From assembly GCF_900095745.1 (NCBI RefSeq), contig NZ_FMIR01000014.1, positions 1-64,000 on the forward strand: a DNA stretch of 64,000 bases, written 5' to 3'. A program made the position numbers and the translations under genes. This document shows positions 8,123 through 16,336 of this stretch, piece by piece. Source of the stretch: Microbacterium oxydans. Its GTDB lineage: Bacteria > Actinomycetota > Actinomycetes > Actinomycetales > Microbacteriaceae. Position 1 is the stretch's first letter. Each line of letters begins with the position of its first letter. The notes under the pieces were generated by a model, which saw only the letters and a list, made by a program, of their open reading frames with translations, did no database searches and had not been told where the DNA came from.

Positions 8123-9168
8123 GGCACCCGATGCAGCCACGCCTCGGTGGCGAACTTCGACTCGACGAGAGCCTCCGCGTCGGCATACTCGTCGGCCGTG
8201 ATCGACCCCGTCTCGGCGTCGGTCAGCGAGCGGAAGGTGTCCTTGAAACGCTCGATGATCTCGGCGCGCTCGAGTCCGGTCTGGCTACGCAGCGGGTCGA
8301 CGCGCTTGGCGGCGGACGTGGTGCCCTTGTCGCTGAGCTTCTCGCGGCCGATGCGCAGCACCTCGGTCATGACCTGGCCGTCGATGTCGTACGACAGGGT
8401 CGCGTGGTGCAGCACTCCCCCGTTCGCGAGGCGCTTCTGCGCGGCACCGCCGATCTTGCCGGTCGGGCTCGCGATATCGTTGAGCGGCTGGTAGACCGCG
8501 TCGATGCCGAGCGACCGCAGCGCCTGCAGCACCCAGTCGTCGAGGAAGGCGTAGGAGTCGGCGAAGGTCATGCCCGCGACGAGCGATGCCGGCACATACA
8601 GCGAGTACGTGATGATCTGCCCCGCGGCCATGAGCATCGCCCCACCGCCGGAGATGCGGCGGACCACGTCGAACCCGTGCCGTGCGGCGCCTTCGGGGTC
8701 GACCTCGTTGCGGTACGACTGGAACGACCCGATCACGACGGCCGACTCGTTCCACTCCCAGATGCGCAGGGTGGGACGCCGGCGCCCCTCGCCCACCCGG
8801 GCGGTGAGCACCTCGTCGAGGGCGAGGTTCATGCGCGGCGAGACCGCCTGGTCGTGCACGATCTCCCAGTCGAAGTCGCGCCACCCCGGGGCCGTCACGA
8901 GCGCACGGCGCACGGCGGTCCCGACGGCTTCGGGCGAGAAGCCGAGCAGCTGAGCGCCATCCGGAAGGGCACTGCGGACGGCCGCGGCGATCGCCGTCGA
9001 GTCCGTCTCGGCGGGCAGCCCGTTGACCGCGGCGTTGATGTCGTCCAGCGCCGAGTCCGGCTCGAGGAAGAAGTCGCCGGCGAGGCGGAAGCGGGCGATC
9101 CGGTCGTCCTCGATCTCGAGGTCGACGACGACGAGCTTTCCACCTGGGACCTTGTATTCACCGTGCAC
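8119..9168 (-). CDS. lplA: Lipoate--protein ligase with N-terminal accessory domain
   Basis: A 349-residue protein of the biotin/lipoyl ligase family. The catalytic domain starts near residue 95 and contains RRISGGGAMLM and GKIGGAAQKRL, the lipoyl-AMP site and the essential lysine, then a bound-substrate segment LHHATLSYDID. The first ~85 residues (GKLVVVDLEIEDDRIARF..) match the accessory domain that is a separate LplB protein in archaea or a C-terminal domain in E. coli LplA; here it is at the N-terminus. It attaches lipoate to 2-oxoacid dehydrogenase or GcvH proteins. GTG 9168 follows TAAGCT by 6 nt, a leaderless start. It overlaps the DNA methyltransferase gene. Confidence 0.85.
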   Translation of the reverse strand: MHGEYKVPGGKLVVVDLEIEDDRIARFRLAGDFFLEPDSALDDINAAVNGLPAETDSTAIAAAVRSALPDGAQLLGFSPEAVGTAVRRALVTAPGWRDFDWEIVHDQAVSPRMNLALDEVLTARVGEGRRRPTLRIWEWNESAVVIGSFQSYRNEVDPEGAARHGFDVVRRISGGGAMLMAAGQIITYSLYVPASLVAGMTFADSYAFLDDWVLQALRSLGIDAVYQPLNDIASPTGKIGGAAQKRLANGGVLHHATLSYDIDGQVMTEVLRIGREKLSDKGTTSAAKRVDPLRSQTGLERAEIIERFKDTFRSLTDAETGSITADEYADAEALVESKFATEAWLHRVP

Positions 9169-9236
9169 GGTTCCAGCTTAAGGCGCGAGAGCCCCGATCC
9201 GGCGGCTCAGCCGTGGCGGAGCAACCACCGGATGGA

Positions 9237-9974
9237 TCAGCCCCCGAGCACCACCACGCGCTCCCCGGCGCGGATCGGCGTCGAGTACCGGTTGCCGGCG
9301 GGCGGCAGCGGGCAGACGTACTGGTCCGAGAACGCGCACGGCGGCAGGTAGGCGCGGTTGAAGTCGATCACGGCCGTGCCGTCGGCGGCGGGCTCGTCGA
9401 CCGGCAGGAACCGGAAGCGGTACGTCTCCAGACCGTTGGTGCCGTCGGCGAAGACCGCGCTCAACGCCCCCTGTCCGTTCCTGGTGACGGTCAGCGTCTG
9501 GGCTGCCCCCGCCAGCTCGAACCGCAACCGCCCGGCGACCGGCGTCTCCCGGGCCTCACCGTCGACCGACGTGATCAGGATCTGCTCGTCGGGCGTCGCC
9601 TCGAACACCGCGGGGAGTCGCCAACGCTCGTCGGGCGCGTAGGCGTCGATCGCGGTGAACCACTCGCGCTGCGGTCGCGCCGGATTCAGCACCCGCAGCG
9701 CCAGCGCACCGTGGCGATCGAACACCCGTAGCTCACGCCGGCCGAGGCGGACGCTCTCCGAACCGCGCAGCACCACGGTCGATCCCGTCTGACCCAGCTC
9801 GCTCCCCCGGATGCCGCCGTCGCCGGTCAGCGCCCAGAGCCCGGGGATGCCGTCGACCGCCGCCGCCTCCGTGATGAGCCAGTTCGTCGACTCGAGCGCC
9901 GACGGACCGTACTCCGACCCTGCGTAGCGCTCGCGCGACGCGTGCCAGTCCTGCCAGTCCTTCACGAAGCTCAT
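9237..9974 (-). CDS. DUF1684 domain-containing protein
   Basis: 245 residues with the C-terminal signature of the DUF1684 family: DFNRAYLPPCAFSDQYVCP followed by PAGNRYSTPIRAGE. The N-terminus MSFVKDWQDWHASRER is also typical. No catalytic role is established for this family. No signal peptide is visible. The start at 9974 has GGGAGGG 9 nt upstream; a longer frame to 10007 lacks such a site. It is in the same orientation as its neighbours, with 68 bp to the lipoate ligase start and 176 bp to the next gene upstream, so it may be its own unit. Confidence 0.88.
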   Translation of the reverse strand: MSFVKDWQDWHASRERYAGSEYGPSALESTNWLITEAAAVDGIPGLWALTGDGGIRGSELGQTGSTVVLRGSESVRLGRRELRVFDRHGALALRVLNPARPQREWFTAIDAYAPDERWRLPAVFEATPDEQILITSVDGEARETPVAGRLRFELAGAAQTLTVTRNGQGALSAVFADGTNGLETYRFRFLPVDEPAADGTAVIDFNRAYLPPCAFSDQYVCPLPPAGNRYSTPIRAGERVVVLGG

Positions 9975-10150
9975 CGGTGCGGTCCCTCCCGTGCGAGGGC
10001 ACCGCACAGCGGCGCGCTCCTCGCTCCTGCGCGGAATACTGACCCGAATCTACGGTCGTCACCGAGCCCGGAGAACGGGTCCGTCACACGCCTTCACCGG
10101 GCGTAACGCCGCGTCACACCGCGCGGAAGCGGGAATGCGATGGACGGTTC

Positions 10151-11008
10151 TCAGCGCGCGGGGATGTGCGCGTCGAGCCAGGCGAGCACGTCGGCGCGCA
10201 CCTCTTCCTGCTGCAGCTCGGCGAAGATCTCGTGCCGCGCATCCGGGTACACCAGGGTCGTGATGTCGGTGAGCCCGGAACGGCTGCGGTACTCGTCGGC
10301 GAGCTTGTGCACGCTGCGGGGTCCGCCCACCGGGTCGTCGCGACCGACGAGGAGCAGCATCGGGATGTCGCGGCCCAGGTCCTTGGCCGGACGCCCGTAG
10401 AGCCGCGCGGCCTCGATCGGACCGAAGAGCTTGAGCAGCGGGACGTCGGTCGTGAGCGGATCGTCGGCGAACGCGGCCCATACGGCGGGATCGCGGCTGA
10501 GCCATTCGAGCCCGGTGGCGTCTTCGTCCTTCGCCCACCGCGCGTTCAGGGGTGCCGCGTTGAGGAACCCGGGCGTGCGCAGCGCGGAGCCCGAGAGGAT
10601 CACCGCATCCCACGCCTCCGGGTGGTGGTTCACGAGCATCTGCGCCAGGAACGAACCCCACGAGTGGCCCAGCAGAACCAGCGGCAGGTCGGGGTTCTCG
10701 TCGCGGATGATCCCGGTCAGCTGCCAGACGGCATCCTCGGCCGCGCGGAGTCCGCCGATGCCGAGTCGCCCCAGCTTCTCGGGTCCGCCGTGTTGACGGA
10801 TGCCGGTGCGGCCATGGCCCCGGTGATCGTCGGCGTAGACGTGGAAACCGGCCCCCGTGAGGGCGCCGATCAGGGCGCCGTATCGTCCGGCATGCTCGCC
10901 GACGCCGTGCAGGAGCTGCACGACTCCGCGCGGAGTACCCGCAGCCGGATGCACGTCGTAGACGATGGCCACGCCATGGGCGTCGGTGAACTCACGCGTA
11001 TCCGTCAC
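10151..11008 (-). CDS. Alpha/beta hydrolase, monoacylglycerol lipase-like
   Basis: 285 residues of the Hydrolase_4 (serine aminopeptidase S33) fold. LLHGVGEHAGRYG is the typical HGxGEH start, LGHSWGSF carries the nucleophile, LLLVGRDDPVGG the acid and DARHEIF the histidine. This pattern is that of monoglyceride lipases and lysophospholipases. It lacks a signal peptide. GTG 11008 lies 6 nt after TAGGCT with no ribosome-binding site, so a leaderless transcript is likely. The substrate is not deducible beyond an ester. Confidence 0.85.
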   Translation of the reverse strand: MTDTREFTDAHGVAIVYDVHPAAGTPRGVVQLLHGVGEHAGRYGALIGALTGAGFHVYADDHRGHGRTGIRQHGGPEKLGRLGIGGLRAAEDAVWQLTGIIRDENPDLPLVLLGHSWGSFLAQMLVNHHPEAWDAVILSGSALRTPGFLNAAPLNARWAKDEDATGLEWLSRDPAVWAAFADDPLTTDVPLLKLFGPIEAARLYGRPAKDLGRDIPMLLLVGRDDPVGGPRSVHKLADEYRSRSGLTDITTLVYPDARHEIFAELQQEEVRADVLAWLDAHIPAR

Positions 11009-11041
11009 GCTGCGAGCCTAGCGACCGCGGGCCGAGAGCGC

Positions 11042-11779
11042 CTACCGTGCGACGGCATCCCGGATCGCGAAAGCGATGTCGCGGTCGGTGACCTCGTAGC
11101 CGCCGACGCCGTCGGAGGCGGACCCCATCCGCACGCCGCCCTCCTCGATCACCGAGCGCTTCGCGGAGAAGTGGATCGCGTCCACCCCCGCCGCGGCGAG
11201 CACCGGCGCACTGGCGACGTCGACGCCGCTGCCGGCCATGATCTCGATCTCGCCCTCGGCCGCGGCGACGAGTGCGCGCAGGGTGTCGATGCCGTCGATC
11301 GCGGCGGACGCGCCACCCGAGGTCAGCACGCGGCGCAGACCGAGCTCGCGGGCGCTGCGCAGCGTCGCCACGGGGTCGGCCGTCACGTCGATGGCGCGGT
11401 GCAGGGTGACGGGTGCTCCGCCCGCGGCATCGCGCAGCCGCGCCATGGCGAACAGGTCGAGGCGACCCTCCGCGTCGAGCGCGCCGATGACGACGCCGGT
11501 GGCACCCGCAGCGATCGCTCGGCGCACGTCGCGCTCGGTGATCGCCAGCTCGTCGTCGGTGTAGTGGAAGCCGCCGCCGCGCGGCCGGACGAGCACGTGC
11601 ACCTCCGGTCCGTCCGCTCCGGCGGCCTCGACCGCCAGCTCGAGCGTCGCGGGAGACGGGGTCAGTCCACCGAGGGCGAGGGCCGTGGCGAGCTCGACGC
11701 GGTCGGCGCCGATCTCGGCGGCGATGCGCACTCCGGCGGGGTCCTGCACGGCGATTTCCAAGGCGAGTGTTCGGGTCAC
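11042..11779 (-). CDS. cutC: CutC family copper homeostasis protein
   Basis: 245 residues forming a TIM barrel of the CutC family, with the diagnostic opening LEIAVQDPAGVRIAAEIGADRVEL and VHVLVRPRGGGFHYTDDEL. Later segments LHRAIDVTADP and LTSGGASAAIDGI also fit. The family name comes from an E. coli copper-tolerance phenotype; the enzymatic role is unresolved and may concern small-molecule metabolism. The full usual length is present. GTG 11779 follows CACAAT by 6 nt, with GGAGGA directly before the codon. Confidence 0.9.
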   Translation of the reverse strand: MTRTLALEIAVQDPAGVRIAAEIGADRVELATALALGGLTPSPATLELAVEAAGADGPEVHVLVRPRGGGFHYTDDELAITERDVRRAIAAGATGVVIGALDAEGRLDLFAMARLRDAAGGAPVTLHRAIDVTADPVATLRSARELGLRRVLTSGGASAAIDGIDTLRALVAAAEGEIEIMAGSGVDVASAPVLAAAGVDAIHFSAKRSVIEEGGVRMGSASDGVGGYEVTDRDIAFAIRDAVAR

Positions 11780-11800
11780 TCCTCCATTGTGCCCGGCGCC

Positions 11801-11835
11801 GCGACAGTGTCAGAAAAATTAGATAGGCTATCTAA
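11801..11835 (+). promoter_or_regulatory. Promoter and perfect palindromic operator of the marR-MFS operon
   Basis: TTAGATAGGCTATCTAA (11819-11835) is a perfect 8+1+8 palindrome ending 3 nt before the ATG of the MarR gene. A candidate promoter, GCGACA (11801-11806) and TAGGCT (11824-11829) 17 bp apart, has its -10 inside the palindrome, so bound repressor would block initiation. This is the classic autoregulated MarR arrangement. Confidence 0.65.
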
Positions 11836-11838
11836 GTA

Positions 11839-12279
11839 ATGTCTGCGTCCGATGAATCCCTCGCCCTCACCGCCACAGACCTGCGCATGGCCACGTTCCG
11901 CCTGGCCCGTCGCCTCCGCTGCGCCCGGGCCGCCGACTCGATGAGCGATGCTCAGCTGGCGGTGCTCGCCGACCTGCGCATGAACGGCCGCCGCACGATC
12001 TCGACCCTCGCCGTGCGCGAGCGCGTGACCGCACCGTCGATGACCAGCACCATCAACGGTCTCGAGGAGCAGGGCTTCGTGGTGCGCACTCCCGATGAAG
12101 AAGACCGCCGCCGCGTGCAGGTCGACATCACCGACGCCGGCGTCGAGCTCGTCGTCGAGACGATCCGCCGCCGCGACGAGCTGCTGGCCGACATGCTGCG
12201 CGAGGTCGAGTACACCGAGGCCGAGCTCACCACGCTCCGAGAAGCCAGTGCGCTGATGCGACGGGTGGTGGAGCGATGA
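11839..12279 (+). CDS. MarR family transcriptional regulator
   Basis: 146 residues with a winged helix at about 35-100 (STLAVRERVTAPSMTSTINGLEEQG, then the wing DEEDRRRVQVDITDAG) flanked by dimerisation helices. It overlaps the following MFS transporter gene by an ATGA junction, so the two are one operon. A perfect 17-bp palindrome over the promoter is its likely operator. It presumably represses the efflux pump until a toxic ligand binds. There is no Shine-Dalgarno before ATG 11839. Confidence 0.92.
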   Translation: MSASDESLALTATDLRMATFRLARRLRCARAADSMSDAQLAVLADLRMNGRRTISTLAVRERVTAPSMTSTINGLEEQGFVVRTPDEEDRRRVQVDITDAGVELVVETIRRRDELLADMLREVEYTEAELTTLREASALMRRVVER

Positions 12280-13622
12280 GCGCCATGTTCCGTTCCTTCG
12301 CGAACATCAACTACCGCATCTGGTTCGCCGGCGCCCTGGTCTCGAACGTCGGCGGCTGGATGCAGGCCACCGCCCAGGACTGGGTCGTGCTCACCGAGCT
12401 GACCGACAACGACGCCACCGCGATGGGCGTCACCATGGCGCTGCAGTTCGGTCCGCCGCTCGTGCTGGTGAGCCTCACCGGATGGGTGGCCGACCGCTTC
12501 GATCGACGGCACATCCTGTTCGCCACCCAGTCGGCACTGCTGGGGTTGGCCATCGCGGTCGGCGTGCTGCTGCTCAACGATGTGATGACCCTGCCGATGA
12601 TGTTCGCCTTCGCCCTCGGTTTCGGTGTCGTGAACGCGTTCGACGCTCCGGCCCGGCAGGCGTTCGTCTCCGACATGGTGTCGACGGGCGACACCTCGAA
12701 CGCGGTCGCCCTGAACTCGGCATCCTTCAACCTCGCCCGCATGGTCGGCCCGGCGGTCGGCGGTCTGCTGATCGTGGCGATCGGCTCCGGCTGGGTCTTC
12801 ATCGTGAACGCCGCGACCTTCCTCGCGATGATCCTCGCGCTGTCGATGCTGCGCACCGGCCTGCTCGCGCCACGGCTGAAGAACCGCAACCGCGGCGGAC
12901 TCGCGGCCGGGTTCCGCTACGTGTGGGGGCGCAGCGATCTGCGGGTCGTGTTCGTCACGGTGTTCCTGATCGGCGCGTTCGGCATGAACTTCCCGATCTT
13001 CGCCTCGACCATGGCGCTGGAGTTCGGCGCGGGCGCCGACGGCTACGGCGTGCTCAGCTCGGTGCTCGCGATCGGCTCGCTGATCGGCGCGCTGCTCGCG
13101 GCTCGCCGTGATCGCGCGCGGGTGCGCGTGGTGATCCTCGCCGCCGGTGGATTCGGCATCGCCGCGTTCGTGTCATCCGCCATGCCGACGTATGCCTCGT
13201 ATGCCGTCACCCTGACCTTCACCGGCTTCATGATCGTGACGCTGCTCACCACCGCCAACGGCTACGTGCAGATCACGACCGAGCCGGCGCTGCGCGGGCG
13301 CGTGCTCGCCCTGTACATGGCCGTCATCATGGGCTCGACCCCCGTGGGTGCTCCCATCGCCGGGTGGGTCGCCGACTCCTTCGGTCCGCGCGCGGCCATC
13401 ATGCTCGGCGGTACGGCCGGATTCGTCGCCTGCGCGATCGGGGTGATCTGGGTGGCGACCTCGGGCCGCCTGCGCCGCGCCGAGAACCGCCGCTTCCTGC
13501 TCACCCTCGACGAGACCCGCCCGCTGAGTGTGGTCGAGCGGCCCGACCCGATCGAGTTCAGCGACGAAGCAGCCGTCACCACGCCCATCCGCACGGCGAA
13601 GAGGAACGACCTCGAGGGCTGA
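12276..13622 (+). CDS. MFS transporter, EntS-like drug or metabolite exporter
   Basis: 448 residues with about twelve membrane helices of the MFS_3/EntS type. The N-terminus NINYRIWFAGALVSNVGGWMQ and the loop motif GWVADRFDRRHIL are typical for this subgroup; DAPARQAFV is the conserved segment at the start of helix 4. A cytoplasmic tail of about 40 residues follows the last helix. It is translationally coupled to the upstream MarR gene, suggesting induced efflux of an antimicrobial or aromatic compound across the membrane. The substrate is unknown. Confidence 0.9.
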   Translation: MSAMFRSFANINYRIWFAGALVSNVGGWMQATAQDWVVLTELTDNDATAMGVTMALQFGPPLVLVSLTGWVADRFDRRHILFATQSALLGLAIAVGVLLLNDVMTLPMMFAFALGFGVVNAFDAPARQAFVSDMVSTGDTSNAVALNSASFNLARMVGPAVGGLLIVAIGSGWVFIVNAATFLAMILALSMLRTGLLAPRLKNRNRGGLAAGFRYVWGRSDLRVVFVTVFLIGAFGMNFPIFASTMALEFGAGADGYGVLSSVLAIGSLIGALLAARRDRARVRVVILAAGGFGIAAFVSSAMPTYASYAVTLTFTGFMIVTLLTTANGYVQITTEPALRGRVLALYMAVIMGSTPVGAPIAGWVADSFGPRAAIMLGGTAGFVACAIGVIWVATSGRLRRAENRRFLLTLDETRPLSVVERPDPIEFSDEAAVTTPIRTAKRNDLEG

Positions 13623-13685
13623 GCCTCTTTCCTCGGTTTGTCAACGCCCTCTACGGAGTGCACCTGGCGTACGTACCGTCGGTAC

Positions 13686-13973
13686 ATGGACGACAACACG
13701 GAACGCACACCCCACCCGCAGGACCCGGCCGAGGGCGCTCCCGGCGTCGGCGTCCCCGATGAGGATGCCGGTCAGGGCGACGGCACCGGCGGCGCGATCC
13801 AGGGCGACAGCTCGCGCGGCGAATCGACCGGCGGCGCCATCCAGGGCGATGCCGGCCAGGGCCACCGCTCTGCCCTCGGGGGCGACGAGGGGACCGAAGA
13901 CCAACTCGACGCCGACAACGCCGCCGAGGAAGACACGTTGAAGACGCTCGACCCGGATTCCCCACCGGCCTGA
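13686..13973 (+). CDS. Small acidic, probably disordered protein with GGAIQGD repeats
   Basis: 95 residues, rich in Gly, Asp and Glu, without hydrophobic segments. The heptad GGAIQGD occurs twice (in TGGAIQGDSSRGES and TGGAIQGDAGQG) together with related GQGDG and GQGH steps. The ATG at 13686 is directly preceded by the palindrome GTACCGTCGGTAC (13673-13685). It lies 63 bp after the MFS gene and ends before a strong bidirectional terminator, so it may be co-transcribed. Proteins of this type are common and unnamed in Microbacterium; function unknown. Confidence 0.6.
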   Translation: MDDNTERTPHPQDPAEGAPGVGVPDEDAGQGDGTGGAIQGDSSRGESTGGAIQGDAGQGHRSALGGDEGTEDQLDADNAAEEDTLKTLDPDSPPA

Positions 13974-13984
13974 GCGCTCCGAGA

Positions 13985-14045
13985 GGGCAGCGTCACCGCA
14001 GCCGTCTCCCCCAGAGACGGCCTCCCCCCTGCGGTGGCGCTGCCC
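13985..14045. terminator. Nested-hairpin bidirectional terminator
   Basis: A 17-bp outer stem (13985-14001 with 14029-14045, one mismatch) encloses a second perfect 7-bp hairpin CCGTCTC/GAGACGG (14002-14020). It lies between the convergent genes ending at 13973 and 14070 and lacks a long T-run, as is common in high-GC actinobacteria. Confidence 0.75.
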
Positions 14046-14069
14046 GTCACACCGGCCTGACGCCGAGTA

Positions 14070-15290
14070 CTACGCGCCGAGGACGAGCTTGAGCTGCTCC
14101 ACCGCCCAGTCGAGCTCGGTCGCGCGGATCACGAGCGGCGGCGCGATGCGCACCGTCTGACCGTGCGTGTCCTTGACGAGCACACCCCGATCGAGCAGCT
14201 TCTCGGCGATCTCGCGGCCGGTTCCCCTGGCGGGATCGATGTCGACGCCCGCCCAGAGTCCCGCGATGCGCACCGCGGTCACGCCGTGTCCGATCAGCGG
14301 CTGCAGCGCCTGCCCCAGGTGCGCACCGAGTGCCCGCGCGCGCTCCTGGAACTCACCGGTCTGCAGCATCTCGACCACGCGCAGACCCACGGCCGCGGCC
14401 AGCGGGTTGCCACCGAAGGTCGAACCGTGCTCGCCCGGACGGATCACACCGAGCACATCGGTGTTCCCGACCACGGCTGAGACGGGGAGGATGCCGCCGC
14501 CGAGAGCCTTGCCCAGCAGATACAGGTCCGGCACGACGCCCTCGCGGTCGCAGGCGAACGTCTCGCCCACACGGCCGAGCCCGGCCTGGATCTCGTCGGC
14601 GATGAACAGCACGTTCTTCTCGTCGCAGATCTCGCGGATGCGGCGCAGGTATCCCTCCGGCGGGATCACGACGCCGGCCTCACCCTGGATGGGCTCGACG
14701 AGCACGGCGGCCGTGTCGTCGGTGATGGCTGCGGCGATGGCCTCCGCATCGCCGTAGGGGACGACGTCGAAGCCGGGCGTGTACGGACCGAAGTCATCAC
14801 GAGCCTGCTCGTCGTCACTGAAGCTGACGATCGTGGTCGTGCGACCGTGGAAGTTGCCGGCCGCGACGATGATGCGCGCCTTGCCCGCAGCGATCCCCTT
14901 GACCCGGTAGCCCCAGGCGCGGGCGACCTTGATGCCGGTCTCGACCGCCTCGGCGCCGGTGTTCATCGGCAGCACCAGGTCTTTGCCGGCAAGCTCTGCG
15001 AGCGCCGCAGCGAACGGCTCGAGCCGGTCGCTCTGGAACGCGCGGCTGACGAGCGTGACCCGGCCGAGCTGCTCGGTGAGCGCGGCCACGAGCGCCGGAT
15101 GCCGGTGCCCGAAGTTCACGGCCGAGTACGCGGCGAGCAGGTCGAGGTAGCGCTTGCCCTCGACATCCGTCACCCAGGCGCCCTCACCGCGGGCGATGTT
15201 CACCGGCAGCGGGTGGTAGTTGTGCGCGACGTGCGGCTCGGCGACGACCTCGGTGGCCTCGCCCTCGTTCGCGATGTCGACCGCGGTCAC
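14070..15290 (-). CDS. rocD: Ornithine--oxo-acid aminotransferase
   Basis: 406 residues of class-III PLP aminotransferase. MNTGAEAVETGIKVARAWGY and AGNFHGRTTTIVSFS are specific to ornithine aminotransferases; the aspartate is in FIADEIQAGLGR and the PLP lysine in LLGKALGGGILP. It converts ornithine and 2-oxoglutarate to glutamate semialdehyde and glutamate. GTG 15290 overlaps the stop of the upstream guanidino-hydrolase gene (GTGA), so the two are one operon. The glutamate semialdehyde/P5C formed is the substrate of PutA further along the window. Confidence 0.93.
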   Translation of the reverse strand: MTAVDIANEGEATEVVAEPHVAHNYHPLPVNIARGEGAWVTDVEGKRYLDLLAAYSAVNFGHRHPALVAALTEQLGRVTLVSRAFQSDRLEPFAAALAELAGKDLVLPMNTGAEAVETGIKVARAWGYRVKGIAAGKARIIVAAGNFHGRTTTIVSFSDDEQARDDFGPYTPGFDVVPYGDAEAIAAAITDDTAAVLVEPIQGEAGVVIPPEGYLRRIREICDEKNVLFIADEIQAGLGRVGETFACDREGVVPDLYLLGKALGGGILPVSAVVGNTDVLGVIRPGEHGSTFGGNPLAAAVGLRVVEMLQTGEFQERARALGAHLGQALQPLIGHGVTAVRIAGLWAGVDIDPARGTGREIAEKLLDRGVLVKDTHGQTVRIAPPLVIRATELDWAVEQLKLVLGA

Positions 15291-16165
15291 TTGGCACCCC
15301 GCAGCTCGAGCGTGCAGCACTTGATGCCGCCGCCGCCGAGCAGCAGCTCGGAGAGGTCGACGGTGATCGGGTTGTAGCCGCGCTCGCGCAGCTGCTTCTC
15401 GAAGCCCTTGGCGCGCGGCGAGATGATCACGTTGTAGCCGTCGCTCGCCGAGTTGAGGCCGAACACCGAACCGTCTTCGTCCGACACGAGGATCGCGTCG
15501 GGGAAGCGCCTCTCCAGCTCGGCGCGGCTGGCGTCGTCGAAAGCACCGGGAAGGTAGGCGATGTTCGCGCGCTCGGGGCCGCCGTTCTCGGCGCCCTGCA
15601 CCGGGTCGAGCACGGCGATGGCGGTGTCGAGGTGGTAGAAACGCGGGTCGACGAGGTTCAGCGAGACGACCTCGCGGCCGAAGACCTCGCCGACCTCGCG
15701 GTGGCTGTCTCCGGTGGAGCGGAAGCCGGTGCCGGCCAGGATCACGTCGCCGACGAGCAGGAAGTCACCCTCGCCCTCGTTGACCTCCTTCGGCATCACG
15801 GTGTCGTAGCCTGCGGCGCGGAACCAGTCGGCGAAGGCCGGGGACTCGCCCTGGCGCTCGACGAAACGGAACTCGGGCACGTACGCGCGACCGTCGATCA
15901 GGAATCCGCCGTTGGCCGTGTAGACCATGTCGGGGTAGCCGGCGAGCGGTTCGATGAGCTCGACGGTGTGGCCGAGCTCGAGGTACAGGTCGTGCAGCTT
16001 CTGCCACTGCGCCACGGCGTTGGCGGTGTCGGTGGGCCGCGACGGCTCCATCCACGGGTTGATGGAGTAGTTCACGGTGAAGTGCTCCGGCTTGCACATC
16101 AGGTAGTGACGGCGGTGCGCGGTGCGGGCGGGTGCTGTGGTGACGGCGGCTTCAGGCGTCGACAT
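15287..16165 (-). CDS. Dimethylargininase/arginine dihydrolase-like amidinohydrolase
   Basis: 292 residues of the guanidino-group-modifying (pentein) superfamily. Catalytic elements are present: YPDMVYTANGG (acidic), RFYHLDTAIAVL (His) and the C-terminal GGGGIKCCTLEL (Cys). It is usually annotated as N-dimethylarginine dimethylaminohydrolase. The N-terminal block MCKPEHFTVNYSINPWM is what I associate with the cyanobacterial ArgZ/AgrE arginine dihydrolase group, which converts arginine to ornithine. Direct coupling to rocD favours an ornithine product over citrulline. I hold the family as certain and the precise reaction as open. Confidence 0.85.
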   Translation of the reverse strand: MSTPEAAVTTAPARTAHRRHYLMCKPEHFTVNYSINPWMEPSRPTDTANAVAQWQKLHDLYLELGHTVELIEPLAGYPDMVYTANGGFLIDGRAYVPEFRFVERQGESPAFADWFRAAGYDTVMPKEVNEGEGDFLLVGDVILAGTGFRSTGDSHREVGEVFGREVVSLNLVDPRFYHLDTAIAVLDPVQGAENGGPERANIAYLPGAFDDASRAELERRFPDAILVSDEDGSVFGLNSASDGYNVIISPRAKGFEKQLRERGYNPITVDLSELLLGGGGIKCCTLELRGAK

Positions 16166-16336
16166 GGATGCTCCTCGAATGGACGGGCGCGGCGGACGCT
16201 GTCCTGGGGCCCGACGGTCCTTCGACCCGCTGCTCGTTCAGAGCCGGCGACGGGGAAGATGCGACTCGGGCACGCCGGAGTCCATTGTGTCACCCGCCCC
16301 CTGTGCGCCGCCAGAGCAGCGCTCCATTCGAGAGGC

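Noticed and set aside
10166..11839. 557-codon plus-strand frame opposite the hydrolase and CutC genes
   Set aside because: Composition is that of a GC shadow, with no domain, ribosome site or promoter, and the minus-strand genes are certain.
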